Shown here piece after piece: positions 6,711 to 14,578 of a stretch of DNA of 14,578 nt. The notes beneath the pieces are model-generated. The model had not been told where the DNA came from, ran no database searches, and saw only the letters and a program-made list of their open reading frames with translations. Position numbers and translations under genes: made by a program. The stretch covers positions 1 through 14,578 of the forward strand of contig JAOPZG010000280.1 of assembly GCA_025964215.1 (NCBI GenBank). Direction: 5' to 3'. The stretch comes from Conexibacter sp. GTDB taxonomy: Bacteria > Actinomycetota > Thermoleophilia > Solirubrobacterales > Solirubrobacteraceae. The first letter of the stretch is position 1. The number at the start of each line of letters is the position of its first letter.

Positions 6711-6716
6711 CACGAT
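6711..6716 (+). promoter_or_regulatory. Weak candidate -10 element of the hydrolase gene
   Basis: CACGAT ends exactly 6 bases before the GTG start at 6723, the spacing expected for a leaderless transcript. It fits only a relaxed NANNNT -10. GTGACG at 6686-6691 could be a -35 but with a 19-base spacer. Read-through from sodA is an equally good explanation for expression. Confidence 0.2.
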
Positions 6717-6722
6717 GCACGC

Positions 6723-8243
6723 GTGCCCCTCCGCTCCGCCCTCCCCGTCGTGGCGGCGCTGCTCGCGCTCGCGCTGATCGCACCCGCCACCGCGCCCGCC
6801 GCGCAGCAGCTCCAGACCGGCATCTCCGACGACGGCATCCTGCTGCACGCGCCCGAGCGCGCGCCGGCCATCGTCGCCCGCTGGGCCGCCGCGGGGATCG
6901 ACACGGTGCGGATCCAGGTCCGCTGGGTCGCGATCGCGCCCGGCGAGCTCTCGCCCTCGCAGCCGCTCGGCTTCGACGCGCGCGATCCCGAGGACCCGCA
7001 GTACGACTGGGCGGCGACGGACAGCGCGGTGGCGCTGGTCGTCAACGCCGGCATGACGCCGATCCTGACGGTGACCGGCTCGGGGCCGCTGTGGGGCTCG
7101 CGCGTCCCCTCGCTGGGCAACCCGCGCTACCTGCCGGATCCTGGGAGGTTCGGGCAGTTCGCGGAGGCGGTCGCGCGGCGCTACGGGCGCGTCGCCGACA
7201 AGTACCTGATCTGGAACGAGCCGAACCAGCCGCTGTGGCTGCAGCCGCAGCAGGAGTGCCCGGTGCCCGGACGCAGGTGCACGCCCGTCGCGCCGCACAC
7301 CTACCGGGCGCTCGTGCGCGCGGCCTATCCCGCGATCCACCGCGCCGACCCGGGCGCGCAGGTCATCGCCGGCACGCTCGCGCCCCGCGGCGCCGATCCC
7401 CTCCAGCGCAACCGCCCGCTCCACCCGCTCGCGTTCATCCGCGCCTTCGGCTGCGTGGACGAGAAGTACCGGCCCATCCGCACCGGCCGCTGCGCCGGCT
7501 TCCAGCCCGCGCGGATCGACGGCTTCGCCTACCACCCGCACGCGATCAAGGCGAGCCCCTCCACGCCCGCGCCCCACACCGACGACGCGACGATCGCGGA
7601 CCTCCGCAAGCTCGAGGACACCCTCGACGCCGTCCAGCGCGCGCACGGCTTCACGACCCCGACCGGCGCGCACACGCCGCTGCACCTCACGGAGTTCGGC
7701 TACCAGACCAACCCACCGGACCCGTACGACGGCATCTCGGTGGCGAAGCAGTCGCGGTGGCTGCAGGAGGCCGCCTACACGGCCTGGCGCGATCCGCGTG
7801 TCCGGACGCTCGTCCAGTACGAGTGGCAGGACGAGCCCGTGAAGTCCGTGGGTTCCGGCCGCAAGCGGTACGCGGGCTGGCAGTCCGGGTTGTTGTACGC
7901 CAACGGTAAGGCCAAGCCGGCGCTCGCGGGCTTCCGGCATCCGTTCGTGGCGGACGTCGTCTCGAAGGCCCCCGCCGTCCGCTTCTGGGGCCAGGTCCGC
8001 CCGGGCCGCGCGCACGACGTCCTGCTGCAGCGCGGCTCGCCCGGCGGCGCGTGGGTCACCGTCGCGCGCCTGCGCACGGACGTCCGCGGGACGTTCGTGA
8101 AGACCCTCGCCCCGCCCGGCGGCCGCAGCGGTGTGTACCGCTACCGCACCGCGGATCCGCTCCCGGCGCCGGTCGTCGTCGTCTCCGACAAGCTGTCCGT
8201 CACGCCGGCCGGCGGCACGCGGCCGGCGACCAGCTCCCGGTAG
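6723..8243 (+). CDS. Secreted glycoside-hydrolase-like TIM-barrel protein
   Basis: A 506-residue exported protein. Residues 1-27 are a signal peptide (MPLRSALPVVAALLALALIA, cleavage around APA-A). The body looks like a clan GH-A (beta/alpha)8 barrel: GIDTVRIQVRWVAIAP near strand 2, YLIWNEPNQP with the probable acid/base glutamate E166, FAYHPH at 269-273, and LHLTEFGYQT with the probable nucleophile E324. This Asn-Glu-Pro and Thr-Glu-Phe-Gly pairing is shared with GH5/GH39/GH42-type families; the substrate cannot be read from sequence. Residues about 415-490 form a small beta-rich C-terminal domain. The start is GTG 6723, with no Shine-Dalgarno. The last about 34 codons overlap the 3' end of the convergent RAYT gene, so the C-terminal tail may be altered by that insertion. 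Confidence 0.75.
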   Translation: MPLRSALPVVAALLALALIAPATAPAAQQLQTGISDDGILLHAPERAPAIVARWAAAGIDTVRIQVRWVAIAPGELSPSQPLGFDARDPEDPQYDWAATDSAVALVVNAGMTPILTVTGSGPLWGSRVPSLGNPRYLPDPGRFGQFAEAVARRYGRVADKYLIWNEPNQPLWLQPQQECPVPGRRCTPVAPHTYRALVRAAYPAIHRADPGAQVIAGTLAPRGADPLQRNRPLHPLAFIRAFGCVDEKYRPIRTGRCAGFQPARIDGFAYHPHAIKASPSTPAPHTDDATIADLRKLEDTLDAVQRAHGFTTPTGAHTPLHLTEFGYQTNPPDPYDGISVAKQSRWLQEAAYTAWRDPRVRTLVQYEWQDEPVKSVGSGRKRYAGWQSGLLYANGKAKPALAGFRHPFVADVVSKAPAVRFWGQVRPGRAHDVLLQRGSPGGAWVTVARLRTDVRGTFVKTLAPPGGRSGVYRYRTADPLPAPVVVVSDKLSVTPAGGTRPATSSR

Positions 8244-8761
8244 CGCTCGCCACCGCTCCCGCCGAACGCGGACAGCAGCTCGAGCAGCGTGCCGGCCGCC
8301 AGCCACGGTGGCGCGACCTCGAGCCCACTGATCGCACGATGGCTGCTCCACCTCCACGCGGCAGGATCCGCGACGAGCCCCGCGGAGACGGGATTCGCGG
8401 CGATGTAGCCGACGGTCGTCAAGAGCTGCGCGTCGTCCGTCACCGCCACGGCGCCATACCGCCCCTGGAACACGTGACCCACCTCGCCGTGGCGGGCGTT
8501 GAACGTCTCGGCGTAGCGACCGTGCAGCCGCTGCATGCCGCGCCCGAGGTTCGGCTCAGGGGTGGTGAGGAGCAGATGCACGTGGTTCGGCATGAGGCAG
8601 TAGGCGAGGCACGTCCACCGCATCCGTGTCACCACCGCGCCGAGCAGACCGACATAGGTCCGGCAATCCACGTCGTCGCGGGAGATGTCCGCCTTGCGGT
8701 TCCCTCGCGCATAGACGTGAAACATCCCGCCCGCCACCTCAGCCCTCGGCCTTCTCGCCAT
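8141..8761 (-). CDS. REP-associated tyrosine transposase (RAYT, Y1/HUH family)
   Basis: A 206-residue single-stranded-DNA transposase of the IS200-like superfamily. MARRPRAEVAGGMFHVYARGN is the usual RAYT opening. The metal-binding HUH motif is MPNHVHLLL (H60, H62). GHVFQGRYGAV and VGYIAANPVSAGLV follow; Y119 in the latter aligns with catalytic Tyr115 of E. coli TnpA-REP. All catalytic residues are intact, so the enzyme may be active. ATG 8761 is chosen by family length, though its AGGGAGG is only one base away; ATG 8788 with GAGGGGG is the alternative. About 35 C-terminal residues after RYRELVAGRV look like run-on into the neighbouring hydrolase gene, giving a 103-base antisense overlap. Three REP-like palindromes sit just upstream. 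RAYTs are usually single-copy domesticated genes that mobilise REP elements rather than themselves. Confidence 0.88.
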   Translation of the reverse strand: MARRPRAEVAGGMFHVYARGNRKADISRDDVDCRTYVGLLGAVVTRMRWTCLAYCLMPNHVHLLLTTPEPNLGRGMQRLHGRYAETFNARHGEVGHVFQGRYGAVAVTDDAQLLTTVGYIAANPVSAGLVADPAAWRWSSHRAISGLEVAPPWLAAGTLLELLSAFGGSGGERYRELVAGRVPPAGVTDSLSETTTTGAGSGSAVR

Positions 8762-8800
8762 ACCTCCCTGAGGCCGGCCAGCCCCCATTCTCACCCCCTC

Positions 8801-8880
8801 AAAGGGTCAGACCCCTTACGCCACCACGCTGCAAGGGGTCAGACCCCTTGAGTGTCCTCGACTCAAGGGGTCTGACCCCA
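8801..8880. repeat. REP-like cluster: three copies of a GGGGTCAGACCCC palindrome
   Basis: Copy one is AAAGGGTCAGACCCCTT (8801-8817), copy two CAAGGGGTCAGACCCCTTG (8832-8850), and copy three CAAGGGGTCTGACCCCA (8864-8880) in opposite orientation. Copies two and three with their flanks form a perfect 19-base inverted repeat (8835-8853 against 8861-8879) around a 7-base GTCCTCG loop. Each unit is palindromic apart from the central base. Position next to a RAYT gene and head-to-head organisation fit REP/REPIN elements, the usual substrates of such transposases. The pair could also stop transcription leaving the ABC permease gene, whose stop codon is 28 bases away. Confidence 0.8.
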
Positions 8881-8907
8881 CGCGAAGCGTGCGGAGCGCC
8901 GGGGCCG

Positions 8908-9671
8908 CTATGCCCGCAGGCGGTAGCCGCGGACGAAGAGGCGGTGGTTGAACGCGAAGAGGGCGCCGGTTGCCGCCGTCAGGAACACGAGCGACAGCGC
9001 GATGTTGGTCTCGGAGTAGCCGAGGAAGCCGTAGCGGACCAGGCCGATCATGTAGTAGACCGGGTTGATGTGGGTCAGGGTCTCGAAGGGCTGGGGCAGC
9101 AGGGAGGCGCTGTAGAAGACGCCGCCGAGGAAGAGCAGTGGCTGCAACACGAACGTCTGCGCGAAGGAGACGTCGTCGAACTGCTCGGCCCGCACGCCCA
9201 CGAGCACGCCGAGCTGCGCGAAGAAGAAGCCCACCAGGAACAGCGCGGCCAGCAGCACGACCACGTGGTCCACCGGCAGGTCCACCAGGAACGACGCCGC
9301 GATGAACGTCAGGACCGCCACGAGCCCGCCGCGCAGGAAGCCGCCGAACGTGAAGGCCAACAACAACTCAAGCGGCGACGCCGGCGACGAGAGCTGGTCG
9401 TCGATCGCGCGCTGGAACTTCTGCTGCAGGATCGAGGACGAGTTGTTGGAGAACGCGTTCATCGCCCAGGCCATCATGATCAGGCCGGGCACGACGAAGA
9501 CCACGTAGTCGACCCCGTGCAGCTTGCCGACCCGCGACCCCAGCGCCGCACCGAAGACCGAGATGTACAAGAACGTCTCGAGCAGCGGCGCGCCCACGGT
9601 CTGGCGCTTGATCTTCATGAACCGGCTCACCTCGCGCCGCAGCAGCGAGGCGAAGCGGATCTGCGACGCGG

Positions 9672-9675
<4 letters not shown>
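8908..9675 (-). CDS. ABC-2 type exporter permease, YadH-like
   Basis: A 255-residue integral membrane protein that pairs with the ATPase encoded just upstream. It has about six hydrophobic segments: roughly 29-45, 54-74, 108-131, 138-163, 172-195 and 223-245. RFMKIKRQTVGAPLLET, FVVPGLIMMAWAMNAFSN and HINPVYYMIGLVRYGFLG parallel E. coli YadH segment by segment, and the length agrees (256 residues in YadH). The ATG overlaps the ATPase stop codon as ATGA (9675-9672), so the two are translationally coupled. The substrate is unknown for this subfamily; drug, lipid or glycan export are all possible. Start ATG 9675 is chosen by this overlap and by length against an in-frame extension inside the ATPase gene. 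The REP-like hairpin follows its stop codon. Confidence 0.9.
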
Positions 9676-10425
<750 letters not shown>

Positions 10426-10433
<8 letters not shown>

Positions 10434-11667
10434 GCGTGAACCGGCGGCCGGTGACCGGCGAGACGGCCTCGTCGATCGCGTCGGCGTCCGCCTCGGCCTG
10501 CTTGGCCTCCAGCGCGGCGAGGCGCTCCGGCGTCATCGCCGTGTCGTCCTCGTTCTCGGCCAGCCACAGCGCGGCCTCGGCCGCGGCCCCGGCATCGACG
10601 ACGACCTGCTTGCCCGAGGCGTAGTACTTGTCGATCTCCGCGAAGAGCTCGTCCACGAGGTGCTCGGTGCGGACCTTCTTCAGCGGCTCGCCCTTGGAGA
10701 AGATCATCGCGCTGTCCTTCGCGCCGGTGATCCCGAAGTCCGCGTGGCGCGCCTCGCCGATCCCGTTGACGGCGCAGCCGAGGATCGAGACCTCGATCGG
10801 ATCCGCGTACTGCTCCAGGCGGCGCTCGACCTCCATGACGACCGAGTCCATGTCGAACTGCAGGCGGCCGCAGGTCGGGCACGCGATCAGGACCGGGCCG
10901 CGCTCGCGCAGCTTCAAGGCCTTCAGGATCTCCCAGGCGACCTTGACCTCCTCCTCGGCGTGGAACGTCGAGAGCGAGATCCGGATCGTGTCGCCGATGC
11001 CGTCGGCCAGCAGCGTCCCGAGGCCGACCGCGCTCTTCAGCGAGCCCGACCACTTCGTCCCCGCCTCGGTGATCCCGAGGTGCAGCGGGTGGTCGATCTT
11101 CTCGGCGAGCAGCCGGTTCGAGGCGATGGTGTTGGGCACCGAGGTCGACTTCATCGACAGCTTGAAGTCGTAGAAGTCGAGGCGGTGCAGCAGCTCGACC
11201 CACTCGGTCGCGGCCGTGACCAGCGCCTCGACCGGGTTGGTGAACTCCATGTCGCGCAGGTGCTTGGGCAGCGAGCCGGAGTTGACGCCGACGCGGATCG
11301 GCGTCCCCTTGAGCTTGGCCGCCGCGATGACCTCGGCGACCTTGTCCGGGCCGCCGATGTTCCCCGGGTTGATCCGCACGCAGTGGGCGCCGACCTCGAT
11401 GGCCTTGATCGCCAGCGTGTGGTTGAAGTGGATGTCGGCGATGATCGGGATCGGCGACTCGACCACGATCGTCTTCAGCGCCTCGATGTCGGCCTCGCGC
11501 GGCACGGCGCAGCGCACGATGTCGGCGCCCGCGTCCGCCACGCGGCGGATCTGGTCCATCGTCGCGGTCAGGTTCGCCGTCTCGGTCTTGGTCATCGTCT
11601 GGACGGCGACGGGCGCGCCGCCCCCGATGGGGACGTCGCCGACGTGGATCTGACGAGCAGAGGCCAT
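10426..11667 (-). CDS. ispG: 4-hydroxy-3-methylbut-2-enyl diphosphate synthase (IspG/GcpE)
   Basis: Catalyses the penultimate step of the non-mevalonate (MEP) isoprenoid pathway, reducing MEcPP to HMBPP with a [4Fe-4S] cluster. The N-terminal TIM barrel shows VAVQTMTKTETAN, IIADIHFNHTLA and VRINPGNIGG; the C-terminal cluster domain has CPTCGR (C263, C266) and LGCAVNGIGEA (C298, E305), matching the known three-Cys-one-Glu ligation. At 413 residues it is about 40 longer than the E. coli enzyme (372); the excess is an acidic, alanine-rich C-terminal tail starting around residue 372. The start ATG 11667 has no Shine-Dalgarno but TAGAAT lies exactly 6 bases upstream, implying a leaderless mRNA. 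Downstream it overlaps the ABC ATPase gene. dxr and rseP, common neighbours in actinobacteria, are absent upstream. Confidence 0.97.
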
Positions 11668-11673
11668 GCACGC

Positions 11674-11679
11674 ATTCTA
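11674..11679 (-). promoter_or_regulatory. -10 element of ispG, leaderless start
   Basis: TAGAAT on the minus strand matches five of six bases of TATAAT and ends 6 bases before the ATG at 11667, so transcription would begin at the A of the start codon. No Shine-Dalgarno is present and no convincing -35 is seen. Confidence 0.55.
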
Positions 11680-11693
11680 GGAGGCAAACGGAC

Positions 11694-11699
11694 TAGCCT
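11694..11699 (+). promoter_or_regulatory. Candidate -10 element of the methyltransferase gene
   Basis: TAGCCT (TANNNT type) ends 8 bases before the GTG at 11708. No Shine-Dalgarno is present between them. It lies back to back with the ispG -10 in a 40-base divergent gap. Confidence 0.35.
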
Positions 11700-11707
11700 C
11701 CCCGCCC

Positions 11708-12334
11708 GTGGCCCCCACCGACGTCTACGGGACCGCACGGGGTCAGGCACGGGCGCGCATCGCGTCCCCGATCGCCGCACGGGCCCGTGCGCGCCGGCAC
11801 GCCCAGTTCTTCGGCCTCACCGGCCTGCAGTCGGGCATGCGCGTCCTCGACGTCGGCTGCGGCAGCGTCGGCCTGCGCGCGCTGGAGCCGGACCTGGAGA
11901 TCACCGGCGTCGACCTCGTCGCGCGCCCCGGCTACCCCGGGCCCTTCCTCCAGGCCGACGTCACCGAGGGCCTGCCCTACGAGGACGGCGCGTTCGACCT
12001 CGTCTACGCGTCCAGCGTCGTCGAGCACGTCCCCCGCGCGCGCCGGCCCGCCTTCGCCGCCGAGCTCGCCCGCGTCGGCCGCGGGCTCTACGTCCAGACG
12101 CCCGCCTTCTCGTTCCCGGTCGAGCCGCACAGCCTGCTGCCCTTCGCCCACTGGCTGCCGACTTCCATCCGCCGCCCGCTCTGGCGCCTCGGCGCCCAGG
12201 GCGACTGGGAGGACATCGCCCTGCTGCGGCGCGGCGAGATGCGGCGCCTCTTCGGCGCGCCGGTCCACGCCGAGCGCGTCGGCCCGCTGGCCAAGAGCTG
12301 GATCGCCATCGACCCGGTGACCCCGCGACGATGA
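11708..12334 (+). CDS. Class I SAM-dependent methyltransferase
   Basis: A 208-residue soluble enzyme of the Methyltransf_11 type. The N-terminal 40 residues are arginine- and alanine-rich and helical. Motif I is RVLDVGCGSVGL (45-56), the ribose-binding acid is D69 in ITGVDL, motif III-like FDLVYASSVVEHVP follows at 96-109, and an aromatic segment FSFPVEPHSLLPFAHWLP may shape the acceptor site. The acceptor is unknown; similar proteins occur in lipid and glycan pathways. The start is GTG 11708 with no Shine-Dalgarno, consistent with a leaderless transcript driven from the 40-base gap to ispG. The stop codon overlaps the next ATG (ATGA, 12331-12334), so it is translationally coupled to the alpha-hydroxy-acid oxidase and may act on a shared or related metabolite. 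That link is inference. Confidence 0.82.
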   Translation: MAPTDVYGTARGQARARIASPIAARARARRHAQFFGLTGLQSGMRVLDVGCGSVGLRALEPDLEITGVDLVARPGYPGPFLQADVTEGLPYEDGAFDLVYASSVVEHVPRARRPAFAAELARVGRGLYVQTPAFSFPVEPHSLLPFAHWLPTSIRRPLWRLGAQGDWEDIALLRRGEMRRLFGAPVHAERVGPLAKSWIAIDPVTPRR

Positions 12335-13404
12335 TCGACGGCAGGGTGGGTGGGCCCGTTTCACTCCGCGACGTCGAGGCCCTCGTGGCAACCAAGCTCG
12401 ACGCCGGCCCGCTCGGCTACTTCGCCGGCGGCGCCGGGGACGAGCGCACGCTCGCCGACAACGAGGCCGCCTTCGCGCGGCTCCAGCTCCTGCCCCGCGT
12501 CCTGGTCGACGTCAGCGCGGTCGACACCGCGACCACCGTCCTCGGCACGCCGATCTCGATGCCCGTGATCGTCGCGCCCGTCGCCCTCCAGCGCATGGCC
12601 CACCCCGACGGCGAGCCCGGGATGGCGCGCGCCGCGGCGGCCGCCGGGACGCTGATGTGCGTCTCGACGCTCGCGACCGCGACCGCCCGCGAGGTCGCGG
12701 AAGCCGCCCCCGGCGCCCCGCGCTGGTTCCAGCTCTACGTCCTGCGCGACCGCGGCGTCACCCACGCGCTCGTCGACGAGGCCGTCGACTGCGGCTACCG
12801 GGCGCTCGTCGTGACGGTCGACGCGCCGCGCGCCGGCCGCCGCGAGCGCGACCTGCGCACCGGCTTCGCCGTCCCGCCCGGCATCGACATGCCCGGCGTC
12901 TCCGCGGCGGCCGGCCACAGCGTCGGCCTCACCCCCGCGGACTTCTTCTCGCTGGTCGACGCCTCGCTGAGCTGGAAGGACCTCGAAGCGCTGGTCGAGG
13001 CCGTCGAGATCCCGGTCCTCGTCAAGGGGATCCACACCGCCGCCGACGCCCGCCTGGCGATCGCGCACGGCGCCGCCGGCATCGTCGTCTCCAACCACGG
13101 CGGCCGCCAGCTCGACGGCGTCCCGGCCGGGATCGACCTGCTCGAGGACGTCGTGCAGGAGGTCGCCGGCGACGTCGAGGTGCTGGTCGACGGCGGCGTC
13201 CGCCGCGGCACCGACGTGCTGAAGGCGCTCGCGCTCGGGGCGCGCGCGGTGCTCGTCGGCCGCCCGCTGCTCTGGGGCCTCGCGTGGGACGGCGAGGCCG
13301 GCGCCCGCTGGGTCCTGGAGACCCTGCGCGCCGAGCTCGAGCTCGACCTCATGCTGCTCGGCGCCGCCACGCCCGCGCAGGTCGTGCGCGCCCACGTGCG
13401 CTGA
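12331..13404 (+). CDS. FMN-dependent alpha-hydroxy-acid oxidase/dehydrogenase
   Basis: A 357-residue TIM-barrel flavoenzyme oxidising L-2-hydroxy acids to 2-oxo acids. Residues equivalent to the spinach glycolate oxidase active site are visible: Y30 (YFAGGAGDE, equivalent to Y24), Y136 (WFQLYVLRDR, to Y129), K232 (VLVKGIH, to K230), H256 and R259 (SNHGGRQLDG, to H254 and R257). The FMN phosphate loop is VDGGVRRGTDVLKAL with VGRPLLWGL. The length is close to glycolate oxidase (369) and shorter than cytochrome-linked LldD-type lactate dehydrogenases with extra domains. No membrane anchor is seen. The substrate could be lactate, glycolate, mandelate or a longer hydroxy acid. The ATG overlaps the methyltransferase stop (ATGA). 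A short GC hairpin (13407-13422) follows the stop codon. Confidence 0.9.
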   Translation: MIDGRVGGPVSLRDVEALVATKLDAGPLGYFAGGAGDERTLADNEAAFARLQLLPRVLVDVSAVDTATTVLGTPISMPVIVAPVALQRMAHPDGEPGMARAAAAAGTLMCVSTLATATAREVAEAAPGAPRWFQLYVLRDRGVTHALVDEAVDCGYRALVVTVDAPRAGRRERDLRTGFAVPPGIDMPGVSAAAGHSVGLTPADFFSLVDASLSWKDLEALVEAVEIPVLVKGIHTAADARLAIAHGAAGIVVSNHGGRQLDGVPAGIDLLEDVVQEVAGDVEVLVDGGVRRGTDVLKALALGARAVLVGRPLLWGLAWDGEAGARWVLETLRAELELDLMLLGAATPAQVVRAHVR

Positions 13405-13406
13405 GC

Positions 13407-13422
13407 CGCCCCGGCGGGGGCG
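13407..13422. terminator. Small GC hairpin after the oxidase gene (weak candidate)
   Basis: CGCCCC-GGCG-GGGGCG, a 6-pair stem 2 bases after the oxidase stop codon. There is no T-run. In sequence of this GC content such hairpins arise often by chance. Confidence 0.25.
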
Positions 13423-13471
13423 CCGCGCGCCTCAAGCCGCGAGCGCCCACAGCCGTTAACAGGGATGAGCC

Positions 13472-14578
13472 GTGTCCGGATCATCACCCCTGTCCATGAT
13501 CGCCTCCCTGCGCGGGGCGCTCGAGGCCGCCCGCGGCGTGCGCTCCCGCGACGACCTCGTCTTCGCGCTCGACCGCATCGCGGCGACGACCGCCGAGGCC
13601 CTCGGCCACGCGAGCGTCGCCATCAACCTGCACCGGCCGGCCTGGGACGACTTCGAGGCCACGAACGTCCACGGCCCCGAGGCCACGCGCCTGGCGCTGC
13701 TCGGCAAGGCCTCGACGTGGGAGCAGTGGGCCCCGTACCTCGCCGCGCGCTTCGAGCGCCGCGGCGCCCACCACGCGCCCGCGGGCTCCATCCCCGGCGG
13801 CCTCGAGGAGGACCTCGTCCTCGCCGTCATGCGCCGCGCCAACGGCGACGTCGTCGGGATCGTCTCGATCGCCGAGCCCGACGACGGCGTCACGCCGACC
13901 GACGAGCTCTGCGACCAGCTCGTCTCGCTCGCCCAGCTCGCCGCCCTCGCCGTCGAGCAGGCCGCGGGCGCCGAGCGCGACGCCCGCCACCGCGCCGCGC
14001 TCGACCGCCTGCTCTCGCTGTCGAGCCTCGCCGGCGAGCAGCGCAAGCGCGCCGCCGTCCTCCAAGCCGTCTGCGCCGGGATCTGCGAGACGCTCGGCTT
14101 CGAGCGCGCCGCCGTCCTGCTCGCCGAGAACGGCGGCCTGCTGCGCCCGGCCGCGACCGCCGGCTGGACGATGCACGACCCCGTCTTCGCGCACCTCGCG
14201 TTCACGCTCGCGCAGTTCGAGCCGATCCTCGAGCCCGTCAACGAGCGCCACGGCTGCCACCTGCTGAGCCGCGAGGACGCCGAGGCGACGCTCAACATCC
14301 AGACCACCATCTACCGCTCCCAGACCAGCGGCCGCGGGCCGTACGCGTGGACCCGCCACTGGCTCGTCGTCGGCCTGCGCGACGCCGCCGGCACGCTGCG
14401 CGGCGTGATCTGGGTCGACGATCCCACCGACCGGTTGCTGCCCGGCCGCGAGCAGCTCCAAGTCCTGCGCCTCTTCGGCGACCGCGCCGCGACCGCGCTC
14501 GACGCGGGCCCGGCCGGCGAGACGCTGCCGCCGCCGTTCTCCGACCACGACCCGCTGACCGGCCTGGCCAACCGCGCC
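13472..14578 (+). CDS. GAF-GAF-GGDEF protein, probable diguanylate cyclase (runs off right edge)
   Basis: The first 369 residues of a soluble signalling protein. Residues about 10-165 and 180-345 are two GAF-like sensor domains: the first contains ATTAEALGHASVAINLH and RRANGDVVGIVSIAEP, the second ICETLGFERAAVLLAENGG and RHWLVVGLRDAAGTLRGVI. A proline linker leads to DHDPLTGLANRA, the hallmark opening of GGDEF domains, where the window ends. GGDEF domains make cyclic di-GMP from two GTP; the catalytic GG(D/E)EF loop and any EAL domain lie outside, so activity cannot be judged. The start is GTG 13472, with AGGGA 6 bases upstream; M9 (ATG 13496) is an alternative without a ribosome binding site. 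No signal peptide or membrane segment is seen, so the ligand is probably intracellular. Confidence 0.82.
   Translation, partial: MSGSSPLSMIASLRGALEAARGVRSRDDLVFALDRIAATTAEALGHASVAINLHRPAWDDFEATNVHGPEATRLALLGKASTWEQWAPYLAARFERRGAHHAPAGSIPGGLEEDLVLAVMRRANGDVVGIVSIAEPDDGVTPTDELCDQLVSLAQLAALAVEQAAGAERDARHRAALDRLLSLSSLAGEQRKRAAVLQAVCAGICETLGFERAAVLLAENGGLLRPAATAGWTMHDPVFAHLAFTLAQFEPILEPVNERHGCHLLSREDAEATLNIQTTIYRSQTSGRGPYAWTRHWLVVGLRDAAGTLRGVIWVDDPTDRLLPGREQLQVLRLFGDRAATALDAGPAGETLPPPFSDHDPLTGLANRA

Noticed and set aside
8051..8851. Plus-strand open frame across the RAYT and REP region.
   Set aside because: It is the reverse-strand shadow of the RAYT gene, whose HUH and YIxxNPV motifs are on the minus strand.
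12361..14548. Long minus-strand open frames opposite the oxidase and GAF-GGDEF genes.
   Set aside because: The opposite strand shows clear FMN-enzyme and GAF/GGDEF motifs; these frames are compositionally biased antisense readings caused by few stop codons at this GC content.

Overview
The window is very GC-rich, with almost every third codon position G or C. It carries genes typical of deep-branching actinobacteria: a GarA-type FHA gene next to an FtsR-type MerR gene, an RsiG-type anti-sigma factor, and secreted proteins with 'DADGDxxGD' calcium motifs. I infer a Thermoleophilia (Solirubrobacterales-like) chromosome. No rRNA, tRNA, CRISPR array or phage genes are visible.

Layout. (1) Positions 1-1737, minus strand: a tight cluster reading rsiG-like, garA-like (zinc ribbon + FHA), ftsR-like MerR, then apt (cut by the left edge), with a candidate promoter at 1774-1801. 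(2) 1804-4106, minus: proS followed by an overlapping CDP-alcohol phosphatidyltransferase gene. (3) 4139-4166: a perfect GC-rich palindrome separating proS from the next gene. (4) 4174-8243: a minus-strand secreted RTX-repeat protein, divergent from a plus-strand Mn-type superoxide dismutase and a secreted glycoside-hydrolase-like protein. A candidate ECF (SigR/SigH-like) promoter lies before the dismutase. (5) 8141-8880: a REP-associated tyrosine transposase (RAYT) with three REP-like palindromes at its 5' side; its 3' end overlaps the hydrolase gene antisense. (6) 8908-11667, minus: ispG followed by an overlapping YadG/YadH-like ABC-2 exporter pair. (7) 11708-13404, plus: a SAM methyltransferase coupled to an FMN-dependent alpha-hydroxy-acid oxidase. 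(8) 13472 to the right edge: a GAF-GAF-GGDEF protein, cut off just as the GGDEF domain begins.

How the genes fit together. The left cluster is regulatory: a probable c-di-GMP-binding anti-sigma factor, a phosphopeptide-type FHA switch and a cell-division regulator share one transcript with a purine salvage enzyme. A probable diguanylate cyclase sits at the other end of the window, so a c-di-GMP producer and a c-di-GMP sensor are both present, though not adjacent. ispG and proS, often near neighbours in actinobacteria, are separated here by about 6.3 kb of accessory genes that include the RAYT/REP module. Several genes (ispG, the methyltransferase, proS, the hydrolase, probably the RTX gene) lack a Shine-Dalgarno and have a -10-like hexamer 6-10 bases before the start codon, suggesting leaderless or near-leaderless transcripts.

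I did not find a clearly unprecedented multi-gene system. The best leads are the rsiG-garA-ftsR cluster, the RAYT/REP module with its antisense overlap, and the ECF-type promoter before the dismutase.
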